Source: JBBDWJ01 sp040902925 | Lineage (GTDB): Bacteria; Acidobacteriota; Terriglobia; Bryobacterales; UBA6623 | Length of the DNA: 53,844 nucleotides | NCBI GenBank assembly: GCA_040902925.1 | Contig: JBBDWJ010000014.1 | Span: 1-53,844, forward strand | Reading direction: 5' to 3' | Shown: positions 1 through 7,798 of the stretch, piece by piece | Numbering within the stretch: position 1 is the first letter of the stretch | How the letters are laid out: every line of letters begins with the position of its first letter | Translations under genes and position numbers: made by a program | The notes under the pieces: model-generated | The model's database searches: none | Seen by the model: the letters and a program-made list of their open reading frames with translations, nothing else | Told to the model about the DNA's origin: nothing

Positions 1-65
1 CATCATGCTTGCCTGGCAACTCTCCGCGTGCCAAGGATTTAGAATCGTTTAGCCGGTTCGGTAGG

Positions 66-114
66 CAGCCCTGAAAAGGCTGGCGGCGGCGGTTCGATTC
101 CGTCCCTGGCCACC
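66..114 (+). tRNA. tRNA-Phe(GAA)-like 3' fragment (decayed tRNA)
   Basis: From the anticodon arm onward the sequence is tRNA-like: a 5-bp anticodon stem (66-70 with 78-82), a 7-nt loop whose central bases are GAA, a 5-nt variable loop, a T-stem (88-92 with 100-104) around the loop TTCGATT, and an acceptor 3' strand CCTGGCC followed by A. The 5' side does not fit: no GGCCAGG strand lies upstream to pair with the acceptor, the D-arm is irregular, and the encoded end is ACCG rather than ACCA. I read it as a tRNA-Phe 3' half left by recombination or decay, not a working tRNA. Confidence 0.5.
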
Positions 115-200
115 GCAACGTAAGTTACCCAAGGCTCCGGTTAAACCGAAGACTGTTGACCGGACAATGACTCCTTCCAGCAGCGTCATTGCACGGAGAG

Positions 201-240
201 CCGTATCAAAACCGTATCAAAACCCTATCAAAACCCTATC
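201..240. repeat. 11-bp tandem repeat, 3.6 copies
   Basis: The unit CCSTATCAAAA is repeated head to tail starting at 201, 212, 223 and 234, the last copy being partial. The third base changes from G to C in the last two copies. It lies between two tRNA 3' fragments. Short iterated sites in such a place could be arm-type recombinase binding sites, but that is inference only. Confidence 0.8.
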
Positions 241-340
241 TGATGCAGGGGTTGGGGATGCTGATTGAGCGAAGAGCAGATTCCCCAAGTTGTTGAAAGG
301 AATCAGGACGGGATAGAAAACAGGGAACCCAAGAAAACGT

Positions 341-394
341 ACCGGTCGCCTTCTAAGCAGAGGGTCGCTGGTTCGAGTCCAGCCGCGCCTACCA
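341..394 (+). tRNA. tRNA-Arg(TCT) 3' half, probable attachment-site scar
   Basis: The anticodon loop CTTCTAA (350-356), a perfect T-arm (GCTGG, TTCGAGT, CCAGC; about 366-382), the acceptor strand CGCGCCT and an encoded ACCA end (391-394) match the 3' half of a tRNA-Arg(TCT). The anticodon stem is already broken (345-349 against 357-361) and no AGGCGCG acceptor strand or D-arm is found upstream. Similarity therefore starts around the anticodon loop, a common crossover point for tyrosine integrases. It is most likely the residual tRNA 3' end of an integrated element, not a functional gene. Confidence 0.6.
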
Positions 395-550
395 CTTCTT
401 TTCAATAGGCTACTACCGATTCCGACCAGCCCTCGAAAAGACGACTGTAGACGATTTTGTGGACGGCGGTTTCCTCCAAGATCAACAAATCTCAACACCC
501 AATAGGTCCGGCAAAGGGCTTTTGGAACGAGCCGTCGACTTGTGACCGCC

Positions 551-791
551 GACTGGCGTTCTCGAAAAGTCAATCTGCCAGTGGTCTGCGGTGGAACTAT
601 ACGGGCATTGAAGGAGCGCATTTGAAGTTCCCGCACCGGGTGCCGTGCGTTCAACGCGGTTTCGCCAGTCGCGTCTTTCGAGATGGAGTAGTCGTCGGAA
701 CAACGGGCACACTCAACGCCATTGCCCTCTAATCCCTGCCGCTAGCTCCACCGCACACCACTGGCCGATTGACTTTCCAGGAACAACAGTC
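551..791. repeat. ~50-bp imperfect inverted repeat (551-599 / 742-791)
   Basis: The stretch around 556-597 and the reverse complement of about 743-786 share long identical blocks (AAAGTCAATC, GCCAGTGGT, TGCGGTGGA) separated by single mismatches, roughly 80-85% identity by eye. The arms are about 140 bp apart. No intact transposase lies between or next to them. The shared core resembles the repeated terminal boxes of IS21-type elements, so this may be the remains of a mobile-element end. The interval 400-1028 contains no convincing protein gene. Confidence 0.6.
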
Positions 792-1028
792 GATAGGCTT
801 GCTGATTTGTCGGAACTTGAGAATCAATTCCCGGGTGTAGGTGCACTACGCCACTGAGGCCGCGCGGTCGGACTTCGGATTCACGCATCCTCTCTCCACA
901 GCCTGAAGTAGGTGATCCGTCATTCGGTTCGCCATGGATCGTGGGATCCCGACGTTGATTTCTCTTTGGCCCTGCGCCGCAAGAGTTGCCGAATCTCCGC
1001 ATCAACACTTGGTCCGCAAGCCACGCTT

Positions 1029-3764
1029 CTACAGGATGAACTCGGCCTTGACTAAGCGCTCGTTCACGTCGTAGCTGAGTCGGAAGTCCAGGCGCTCGCA
1101 GACTCGCTGCATCGCGTAGTTGCTTGGCAGGATCGCGGCCGTGATACGGAGCAGCTTCTCGTCGCGGCCCACCTGCACCAAGCGGCGGACAAGCTCCTCG
1201 CCGAGCCGATGCCGCTGGAAGCGGTCGCTCACCACGACTGCCCACTCAGCCTCGTTCGTGCCATGCAGCTTGATCAGCCGGCCGACCGCGGAGATCTCCG
1301 CCACGCCCGTGGCTGGGTCGCGGTGTTCGGCGACCAGCGCCATCTCGCGATCGTAGTCGATGAAGCAGATGCGCGTAAGCCGCTCATGCCTCACGCGCTC
1401 GCTCAGTTGTATGGGACGGAAATAGCGGAGGTAGACGCTTTGGTCGGAAAGGCCTTCGTGGAATTTCACCATCATTGGCTCGTCCTCGGGTCGGATGGGA
1501 CGGATCGTGACCGTCACGCCGTCCTTCATCGTCCACGGAGCGACATACTGGGCCGGATACGAGCGAATAGCGGGCGTGGGCAGATCCTGCTCCCTCACGT
1601 CTTGGCCATGGAGGATGACTCGGGCGTCAAGAGCCAGGAATCCTTCAGCGGAAGCCAGCAGCGGGTTGACATCGATTTCCCGCACCCAGCGCTGCTCGAC
1701 GACGAGTCGTCCGAATCGAACCAGCAGTTGTTCGAGCGCCGCCATGTCAACCGGCCGGTGTCCGCGCACGCCCTGCAAGGCCGAGTAAATCCTGGTCTGT
1801 TCCATCATGCGTCGCGCCAGCGTGGTGTTGAGCGGCGGCAGAGCCAGCGCGCGGTCCTGCAAGACCTCGACCAACTGCCCGCCGGCGCCAAACAGCAATA
1901 CCGGACCGAACTGGGGATCGACGCTGCTGCCAAGGATCAGTTCGTAGCCCTCCCGCCGCATCATTGGCTGCACGCTGACACCCTGGAATTGCTCAATGCC
2001 GGCGTGTCGTCGCACAGCGGTCTCAATGGCGGCATAGGCGCGGCGTACGGCGCCCGCATCGCTGAGGTTCAACTGGACGCCGCCCACGTCCGACTTGTGG
2101 GTTATGGTTTCCGAGAGTAGTTTGAGAACCACCGGGTAGCCGATGTCGCCGGAGAGCCGAACGGCTTCCTCGGCGCTGCGAGCCGAGAGCGTCGGAACCG
2201 CTGGGATATCGTAGGCCGCCAGTAACTGTTTGGACTCCACTTCGGTGAGGATGGTTCTCCCGGACGCTCGTACGGCTTGCACGATGCTCTCGGCTGCCTG
2301 CCGGCCCGCGGATGATTGCTCGTCATCGGCCGCGATGGGGGTTTCATACAAGCCGCGCAGGTTATAGCTGTAACGCCACATGTAGCAAAAGGCGCGAGCG
2401 GCTGAATCGGGGTAGGGGAATGTGGGGATGCCGGCGCGCGCAAGGATGCTATCTCCCGCTTCGACATCGCCGCCACCCATCCAGCTCGCGAGAACCGGGC
2501 GGTCCTTTAGCCGTGCGAGAGGTTTTAGTCCCTCAGCGGTTTGGGTCGGGTCGGTCATCGCTTGGGGAGCGAGAATCGCCAGCAGTCCATCACTTTGGGG
2601 ATCGCGAGCGGCGATCTCGACCGCCTTGGAATAGCGATCGGGAGAGGCGTCGCCTAGAACGTCGATGGGATTGTTGTGGCTCCAATGAGGCGGCAGGAGC
2701 CGGTTGAGCTCTTCGACCGTCTCAGACGACAACGGGGCCAATTCCCCGCCGGCAGCAATCAGGGCGTCGGTCGCGAGAACCGCCGGGCCCCCCGCGTTGG
2801 TCAGAATCGTCAGGCGCGGCCCGCGCGGCCGGGGCTGCTTGGCGAGCACCTCGGCCATGTTGAATAAGTCGGCGATGGAGTGAACCCGCAGTACACCGCA
2901 GCGGCGGAAGGCAGCCTCCAGCACCGCGTCGCGCCCCGCGAGCGAGCCTGTATGGGAGGCTGCTGCGCGGGCCGCGGCATCGCTGCGGCCAGCCTTGAGA
3001 ACGATGATCGGCTTGGCCAGCGCCGCCTCGCGGGCCGCCGAGAGGAACGAGCGCGCATCGCCGATGGATTCCATGTAGATGACGATGCTATGGGTGCTCG
3101 GATCGTCGGCAAAATAGTCAATGAGGTCGCCCCAGCCCACATCGAGCATCGAGCCGATGGAGACGAAGGCGCTAAAACCGACCTGCTCGCGGAGGCTCCA
3201 GTCGAGGATCGCCGTGCAGAGCGCCCCGCTCTGGCTAATGAATCCGACGCTGCCGGGAAGAGCCATGGCCCCGGCAAAAGTGGCGTTCAAACCCGTCGCC
3301 GGACTCATGACGCCAAGGCAGTTGGGGCCGATGATCCGGAGGCCCGTGCGGCGCGCTTCGGCCAACACCTGGCGCTCCAGCTCTGCACCCGCCGCACCGA
3401 CTTCCTTGAACCCAGCCGAGATCACAATCGCCGCCTTGACGCCAGACTCCGTGCACTGGCGAATCACTGCCGGAATTGCCGGAGCCGGCGTTGCCACGAC
3501 AACCAAGTCAACCTTCTCAGGAATCTGGCCGATCTCTCGATACGCTTTGATCCCCAGCACGCTGGGCCGCTTCAGGCTGACAGGGTAAACCGTTCCGCCG
3601 AAGGAACGATCGACAAGATTGGTCAAAATCCGGCGGCCAACGCTGCCGGCGGCTTCAGTGGCGCCGATCAGAGCCACGGTCTTCGGGGCGAAAAAGACGT
3701 CGAGCGGCCCACGCCGGCCCGCGCCGTCGTAGGGAGGTTCCCTCGACGGCTGGGAAGTTGTCAT
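1029..3764 (-). CDS. ADP-forming acyl-CoA synthetase / GNAT acetyltransferase fusion (Pat/PatZ-like)
   Basis: The 911-aa protein has the order of the bacterial protein lysine acetyltransferase Pat/PatZ. A CoA-binding Rossmann domain comes first (about residues 20-150, KTVALIGAT then IIGPNCLGVMSP). A succinyl-CoA-ligase-like domain follows (SQSGAL and SHTGSLAG, the family His region), then an ATP-grasp domain (about 500-720, VVLKLLSETITHKSDVGGV). A C-terminal GNAT domain (about 745-911) carries the acetyl-CoA pyrophosphate loop RFQRHRLGEE. Family members either make acyl-CoA with ADP release or, with an inactive ligase part, acetylate lysines such as that of acetyl-CoA synthetase. Start: ATG at 3764 is preceded by GGAG and AGGA. 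The gene is monocistronic and divergent from the cytochrome gene. Confidence 0.9.
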   Translation of the reverse strand: MTTSQPSREPPYDGAGRRGPLDVFFAPKTVALIGATEAAGSVGRRILTNLVDRSFGGTVYPVSLKRPSVLGIKAYREIGQIPEKVDLVVVATPAPAIPAVIRQCTESGVKAAIVISAGFKEVGAAGAELERQVLAEARRTGLRIIGPNCLGVMSPATGLNATFAGAMALPGSVGFISQSGALCTAILDWSLREQVGFSAFVSIGSMLDVGWGDLIDYFADDPSTHSIVIYMESIGDARSFLSAAREAALAKPIIVLKAGRSDAAARAAASHTGSLAGRDAVLEAAFRRCGVLRVHSIADLFNMAEVLAKQPRPRGPRLTILTNAGGPAVLATDALIAAGGELAPLSSETVEELNRLLPPHWSHNNPIDVLGDASPDRYSKAVEIAARDPQSDGLLAILAPQAMTDPTQTAEGLKPLARLKDRPVLASWMGGGDVEAGDSILARAGIPTFPYPDSAARAFCYMWRYSYNLRGLYETPIAADDEQSSAGRQAAESIVQAVRASGRTILTEVESKQLLAAYDIPAVPTLSARSAEEAVRLSGDIGYPVVLKLLSETITHKSDVGGVQLNLSDAGAVRRAYAAIETAVRRHAGIEQFQGVSVQPMMRREGYELILGSSVDPQFGPVLLFGAGGQLVEVLQDRALALPPLNTTLARRMMEQTRIYSALQGVRGHRPVDMAALEQLLVRFGRLVVEQRWVREIDVNPLLASAEGFLALDARVILHGQDVREQDLPTPAIRSYPAQYVAPWTMKDGVTVTIRPIRPEDEPMMVKFHEGLSDQSVYLRYFRPIQLSERVRHERLTRICFIDYDREMALVAEHRDPATGVAEISAVGRLIKLHGTNEAEWAVVVSDRFQRHRLGEELVRRLVQVGRDEKLLRITAAILPSNYAMQRVCERLDFRLSYDVNERLVKAEFIL

Positions 3765-4120
3765 TCCTGGCTCCAGGGGATATTCAGGTTCTTTCTACGG
3801 CAGCCCACCCACACATTCTCTCTATCGCTTATTGACTGTTGCAATTTCGCGCCCACGGTCATCTGAACTCTCAGGATGAAACTCATAAGATAGGAGCGCG
3901 ACATGCGAACCGTTCCCGGCACTAGCCAAAGCACAATGCCCGGAGTTTGGCGTCCCAGCAACCAAAGGTATCGTGCCGTGCGAATTGGCGCTGGCAGACA
4001 ACTTGCAAGACAGATTGTGAGAATCCGGTGCTCTTCAGTGGTCATGTACAAAGAAGTCGTTGGCGCCGGAGGGTAGTGACAACAGGGAGGGAACACGAGC
4101 TTCCGGGAGGAAGGTGCCAC
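3765..4120. other. divergent intergenic region
   Basis: This 356-bp gap separates the minus-strand synthetase/acetyltransferase from the plus-strand cytochrome gene, so it must hold both promoters. I see no clear operator or terminator. The reading frames crossing it lack ribosome binding sites and recognisable products. Confidence 0.5.
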
Positions 4121-4561
4121 ATGCAAAAGACTCTTGAGTGTTTGGTCGCCGTTCTCGTTTTTGGGATGTTAGCCGGGTGCGGCGGTCGCCATTCGGCCGC
4201 GGGATTCCGGCTGCCGGAAAACGGTAGCGTGGAGCGCGGCAAGGCCGCTTTTGTCGAGTTACAGTGCACCCGCTGCCACACCGTCGCGGGAGTCGATCTA
4301 CCGTCGCCGACTATGGTTGGCTTCGAGATCCCGCTGGGCGGGGAAGTCTATGAGGCGCGTACGGACGGCTACCTGGTAACGTCGATCATTCACCCGTCGT
4401 ACCGGCTCGCACGGGGCTCCCAAACAGAGGGGACCGCTCCCGAAGATCTATCGCGCATGCCGGACTACACACGCGGAATGAGCGTACGGCAGTTAGTCGA
4501 TCTGGTCGCGTTCATGCAGTCGACCTACGAGATCGTAGAGCCGCCACCGACTATGTTCTGA
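4121..4561 (+). CDS. lipoprotein mono-heme cytochrome c
   Basis: The 146-aa protein begins with a lipoprotein signal peptide: a hydrophobic stretch followed by the lipobox LAGC at about residues 17-20. One heme-attachment site CTRCH follows, with a likely methionine ligand in SRMPDY near residue 120. The C-terminal half (SVRQLVDLVAFMQSTY) is the usual last helix of class I cytochromes c. It should sit on the outer face of the inner membrane, or on the outer membrane, and carry single electrons. ATG 4121 was chosen because a strong GGGAGGAAGG lies just upstream and it places the signal peptide at the N-terminus; the frame stays open further upstream. Its redox partner cannot be told from the neighbours. 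Confidence 0.85.
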   Translation: MQKTLECLVAVLVFGMLAGCGGRHSAAGFRLPENGSVERGKAAFVELQCTRCHTVAGVDLPSPTMVGFEIPLGGEVYEARTDGYLVTSIIHPSYRLARGSQTEGTAPEDLSRMPDYTRGMSVRQLVDLVAFMQSTYEIVEPPPTMF

Positions 4562-4779
4562 GGCCGGCAGCATCCGGCGGTTGAGCACCGCATGCTGGCG
4601 CGGCGGGACGCTTGGGAAGATTGGATCACGGCGAATGGCGCAGGGGTGCGCGAGTCCGCTCCGCGAAACCCCTGCTACTCCGAATGCAACGTGTTCCGCT
4701 TCAGGGGGCTTTGGACGAATACGTGCTATTGATTGAGACGAAGGCGGGTTCTAGCGCTCGCCTTGCAGGAGGAAATCTG

Positions 4780-5256
4780 ATGCCACTCACAAAGGTCAGA
4801 GAATTACTGGATAGCCACCATGTCAGGTACATTGTGATCGGACATTCACCGGCTTACACAGCCCAGGAGATCGCCTCGCTGGCGCATATCTCAGGCAAGG
4901 AAATGGCGAAGACGGTGATCGTGAAAGTTGACGGCAAGATGGCGATGGCGGTATTGCCGGCGTCCTACAACGTCGACTTTGAGAGCCTTGGACAGAGTTT
5001 GGGCGCAACGAAGGTGGAACTGGCGCACGAGTGGGAGTTCAAGCACTTGTTTCCCGACTGCGAAGTCGGAGCCATGCCCCCCTTCGGCAACCTCTACCAC
5101 ATGCCCGTCTTTGTGGCAGAGCCACTCACCAAGGATAAGCAGATTGCCTTCAATTCCGGCACGCTGACAGAACTGTTCATGATGGAATACAAGGATTTCA
5201 AGGAGTTGGTTCGACCGAAGGTCATTCAATTCGCCGTGGCCAGCAAGGCTGCGTAG
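4780..5256 (+). CDS. YbaK/EbsC-family aminoacyl-tRNA deacylase
   Basis: The 158-aa protein matches the YbaK/prolyl-tRNA-editing domain over nearly its full length. The family's conserved lysine region (SGKEMAKTVIVKVDG, about residues 39-53) and the GAMPPFG loop (about 105-111) are present. Members hydrolyse mischarged aminoacyl-tRNAs in trans in the cytoplasm; which tRNA this one edits is unknown. The start at ATG 4780 follows the near-ideal AGGAGGA at 4768-4774. The frame is open further upstream, but that part has no family similarity. Confidence 0.85.
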   Translation: MPLTKVRELLDSHHVRYIVIGHSPAYTAQEIASLAHISGKEMAKTVIVKVDGKMAMAVLPASYNVDFESLGQSLGATKVELAHEWEFKHLFPDCEVGAMPPFGNLYHMPVFVAEPLTKDKQIAFNSGTLTELFMMEYKDFKELVRPKVIQFAVASKAA

Positions 5257-5822
5257 CCGCTTGGGAGTGGACAATACGAAGGCGGTCAAAGAGCGCCCTG
5301 GCAGCGCTTCACGGGGCGCTATAACCGATGGCGTCGCCTTACGGCCGTCGGCACTTGCGATGGGGCCACCGACGGTGAGACGGCCCACCGTTGTCCCGGC
5401 GGCGAGTTGATCCCAGGTCCATCTCGAAAATTGAAATAAGGCCAAAGTTGTAATAAGGCCACTTTCTGATGCTCGGACGGCCTGCCGGCACATGCAGGAC
5501 CGCGGCGGTAGCCACCTAGCGACGGCACTTTCCCAACGAGAGCCGGCGTGATAAACCCGCCCCATCAGGTAGGGAGAAATCCCCGCCAAAACCGCCGCGA
5601 TGAACTCAGTATTCCAGGCTACTGTTGGGTTATAGCGCCCACTACGACCACCGGAACCCGCAGTCGAGAGTCGAGACCGTAGCGGCGCAGCCCCTTGCCG
5701 GCGCTTAACGTGTTCCGTGTGAATGGGATTCGTTGAGCACGAACATTCGAGGCTTTTGGCTCTGCGGTTGCTGGTCTTCTCAATGGGCAACAGTGAGTTC
5801 GAATGAAACAGGGAGGTGCGCG
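5257..5822. other. 566-bp intergenic region rich in inverted repeats
   Basis: No protein gene is convincing here. Perfect inverted repeats occur at 5292-5298 with 5314-5320 (AGCGCCC/GGGCGCT), at 5345-5351 with 5369-5375 (CCGTCGG/CCGACGG) and at 5372-5377 with 5386-5391 (ACGGTG/CACCGT). The last two share bases, so they exclude each other. A direct repeat AATAAGGCCA occurs twice near 5434-5464. The first hairpin could end transcription of the YbaK gene, although no T-run follows it. The rest may be leader structure for the next gene or mobile-element debris. Confidence 0.4.
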
Positions 5823-6296
5823 ATGCTTTCAACAAGGCTTGTGGAACTAATGGCAACCCGCTCAAACGAAATTGCCGCGGCAGTTCTGGAGGCAACGCAC
5901 AACGATCGGCACTTGCCGGCTTTCGGCAAGTTGCCCGACAGCGACCTGTTGATGCGCTTCGAAGACGCGTGCAAGAAGCTAAGCTTGGCGCTGTCCGAGG
6001 GCGACGAAGCCATGCTAGCCAGGCACTACGAGAGCTTGAGCTTGCTTCGTCACCTCGAGGGAATCCCCTTGCACGAAGTGATTTGGGCCGCGCTGCTCTT
6101 CAAACAGCAATTGCTTCGCTATGCCCAAGAGCACTGCTGCGAGCAAACGGCGTACGACCTTTACACGGAGGTGGAATTGGAGCGCCTTGTGAACGGCGTT
6201 TTCGACAAGGTTGTGTTTTACCTTGTTCGCGGATACGAGCGTGCGCTGGAACGGGAATCCACTCAAGAGCGTTGGAAGGTTGCTGCGACTCTTTGA
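5823..6296 (+). CDS. RsbRD-N-like helical protein of unknown function
   Basis: The 157-aa soluble, helix-rich protein has no catalytic motif that I recognise. The central part (LRHLEGIPLHEVIWAALLFKQ, about residues 75-95) resembles the N-terminal helical domain of RsbRD-type sigma-regulators and some sensor kinases, but no kinase or STAS domain follows. It could be a stand-alone sensory module; this assignment is tentative. ATG 5823 has a good GGGAGG ahead of it and is preferred over the upstream in-frame start. It is followed 30 bp later by a 36-aa membrane peptide gene and then a membrane protein gene, all in the same direction, which suggests one transcript. Confidence 0.7.
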   Translation: MLSTRLVELMATRSNEIAAAVLEATHNDRHLPAFGKLPDSDLLMRFEDACKKLSLALSEGDEAMLARHYESLSLLRHLEGIPLHEVIWAALLFKQQLLRYAQEHCCEQTAYDLYTEVELERLVNGVFDKVVFYLVRGYERALERESTQERWKVAATL

Positions 6297-6326
6297 AGTA
6301 GCGTCTGCAAAGGCGGGAGGTGCCCA

Positions 6327-6437
6327 ATGTTTGAGACATCCGTTCAAGACCAGGACCCGGGAGCGCCTTGGGCTATTCTGGGAGCTTTTCTTTTCTTCGT
6401 TCTGTTGATCCTGGTGGGTTACCTCTGGGTGACCTGA
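6327..6437 (+). CDS. 36-aa single-pass membrane peptide
   Basis: A short reading frame starts at ATG 6327 behind a strong GGGAGG (6316-6321) and ends at TGA 6437. The 36 residues form an acidic N-terminal head (about 14 aa, ending DPGAP) and one hydrophobic helix of about 20 residues ending GYLWVT. This is the typical look of a small accessory membrane protein. It sits between two conserved-looking genes of unknown function with close spacing (30 bp and 91 bp). No database comparison was possible; ribosome binding site quality, composition and position are the only support. Confidence 0.6.
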   Translation: MFETSVQDQDPGAPWAILGAFLFFVLLILVGYLWVT

Positions 6438-6528
6438 AGTCCGGTTGAGGGTGGAGCCCGGCAGTGGCTCTACCCTTGCCCAAGCCTAAGTTTGCGGTAA
6501 AGGTTGCGTGAACACAGAGACACCCTGA

Positions 6529-7119
6529 ATGAACGCCACAAAAGTTGAGCTACGGCGACGGATGCAGGCGTTCGAACGCGAGTTCGAGAACGCGCTGGAT
6601 GACAAGCAGAACGCTTTCCGCTACTACTGGTCCAAAGGGAAGGCCCGTTTCTCGAAAGAACTGCGGCGCGAGCACAAGAAGTTCAAGAAATACCTGCCTG
6701 CCTATGTGTTTCAAGCCAGGCCGTTGGTATTTCTGGCCGTGCCGGTTATCTACCTGGGAGTCGTTCCGTTCTTACTGCTGGACCTTTTTCTGACGCTCTA
6801 TCAGACAATCTGCTTTCCGATCTTTGGAATCCCGAAGGTTGAGCGTGGTGTGTATCTGGTGTTTGACCGCGGGCGTCTCGCCTATCTCAACCTGCTGGAA
6901 AGACTGAACTGCGTCTACTGCTCCTACGCCAACGGACTCTTCGCTTACGCCACCGAAATCGGGGCGCGCACGGAACAACATTGGTGCCCTATCAAACACG
7001 CCAGGCGCCTTGATGCCCCGCACTCGCGCTACTGGCAGTTTCTGGATTACGGGGACGCCAAGAGCTACCGCCAGCAGATTGATGCAACACGCCGCGACTT
7101 TACAGACCTACACCAGTGA
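6529..7119 (+). CDS. conserved membrane protein with NCVYCSYANG motif, function unknown
   Basis: The 196-aa protein has a charged N-terminal half (about 1-60), a strongly hydrophobic hairpin (about 66-100, two membrane segments) and a C-terminal soluble part with the distinctive motif CVYCSYANG at about residues 128-136 and a further cysteine in EQHWCPIKHARR. The CxxC pair plus a third Cys could bind a metal or be redox-active, but this is inference. The sequence is reminiscent of a conserved hypothetical family seen in several bacteria; I know of no assigned function. Last gene of the 5823-7119 cluster. Its ribosome binding site is weak, which fits coupling to upstream genes. Confidence 0.75.
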   Translation: MNATKVELRRRMQAFEREFENALDDKQNAFRYYWSKGKARFSKELRREHKKFKKYLPAYVFQARPLVFLAVPVIYLGVVPFLLLDLFLTLYQTICFPIFGIPKVERGVYLVFDRGRLAYLNLLERLNCVYCSYANGLFAYATEIGARTEQHWCPIKHARRLDAPHSRYWQFLDYGDAKSYRQQIDATRRDFTDLHQ

Positions 7120-7212
7120 AGTGATCGGCCGTGTACTTTGAAGCGGCGTACCCGGAAAACTGCAGCCGCGTCTTCTTGGAGCACTAATCTGGCGGGCCGG
7201 GCAAGCCGGGGC

Positions 7213-7243
7213 GCGGCCAAACCCCACAATAGGGCTTGGCCGC
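7213..7243 (+). terminator. hairpin terminator between convergent genes
   Basis: A perfect 8-bp stem (GCGGCCAA 7213-7220 with TTGGCCGC 7236-7243) with an inner CCC/GGG pairing is followed by TTTCGCTT on the plus strand. It lies between the convergent membrane-protein and Hsp20 genes, as expected for a terminator of the plus-strand transcript. Confidence 0.55.
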
Positions 7244-7250
7244 TTTCGCT

Positions 7251-7757
7251 TCAGGTTCCCGCGGCAACGGAGATCGTCTTCTTCGGAACCGCAGCCGCTT
7301 TGGCCGCTGTGATTCGCAGCATGCCGTTCTCCAGTGTTGCTTTCACCTGCTCAACATCGATCCCAGCCGGCATTTCGAATCGCCGGAAGAGCTTCTTCTC
7401 GCTGAATTCCGAGAAGTGGATTTTCCCTTCCTTCTTTTCTTCCTTGTGGCTGGTTTCGCCCTGCACGATAATTGCGTCAGGCAGGGCGGAGACCTGGACG
7501 TCCTTCGCTTCCATGGCGGGGACCGCCATCGTCATCTGGAACTCCTTGTCGGTCTCGACGAGCTCCGACTCGGGCGCCCAGACCAGGTCACGTTCCGCCC
7601 GGAACCAGTCATCGAGGTCCAAACCGTTCATTGCGCCACGCCGCTGGAACAGGTCGAAGGCTCTGTTGCGTACGTTGTCGAACAGCTTGTCCATCGACTC
7701 GAACAGCGTTGGCGCTGTTTCCGGCTTGTTTACTTTTTGAACCGCAATGGTGGACAT
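7251..7757 (-). CDS. small heat-shock protein, Hsp20/alpha-crystallin family
   Basis: The 168-aa protein has a variable N-terminal region and an alpha-crystallin domain at about residues 62-155. The domain shows the family features: an ESELVETDKEFQMTMAVPAM strand region and the ATLENGMLRITAAK signature (AxxxNGxL). A basic PKKTISV tail may hold the IxI/V-type motif. It acts as an ATP-independent holdase chaperone in the cytoplasm. A strong AGGAGGTGAAACC precedes the ATG. It is the last gene of a same-strand run (flavoprotein pair, alcohol dehydrogenase, Hsp20), with a 41-bp gap to the dehydrogenase, so it may be co-transcribed under redox or heat stress. Confidence 0.93.
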   Translation of the reverse strand: MSTIAVQKVNKPETAPTLFESMDKLFDNVRNRAFDLFQRRGAMNGLDLDDWFRAERDLVWAPESELVETDKEFQMTMAVPAMEAKDVQVSALPDAIIVQGETSHKEEKKEGKIHFSEFSEKKLFRRFEMPAGIDVEQVKATLENGMLRITAAKAAAVPKKTISVAAGT

Positions 7758-7798
7758 GGTTTCACCTCCTTACGTGGGATAGGAGCCGGCGGGCCGCT

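Noticed and set aside
217..654. 145-codon minus-strand frame with WTRTSDPLLRR
   Set aside because: It runs antisense through the tRNA-Arg fragment; this peptide is a frequent artefact of translating tRNA sequence and has no ribosome binding site or protein-like composition.
1209..2120. 303-codon plus-strand frame opposite the synthetase/acetyltransferase gene
   Set aside because: A shadow frame produced by high GC content; the minus strand has a full-length recognised protein.
4891..5895. 334-codon minus-strand frame
   Set aside because: It is antisense to the YbaK-type gene and crosses structured non-coding sequence; its composition is low-information with no recognisable domain.
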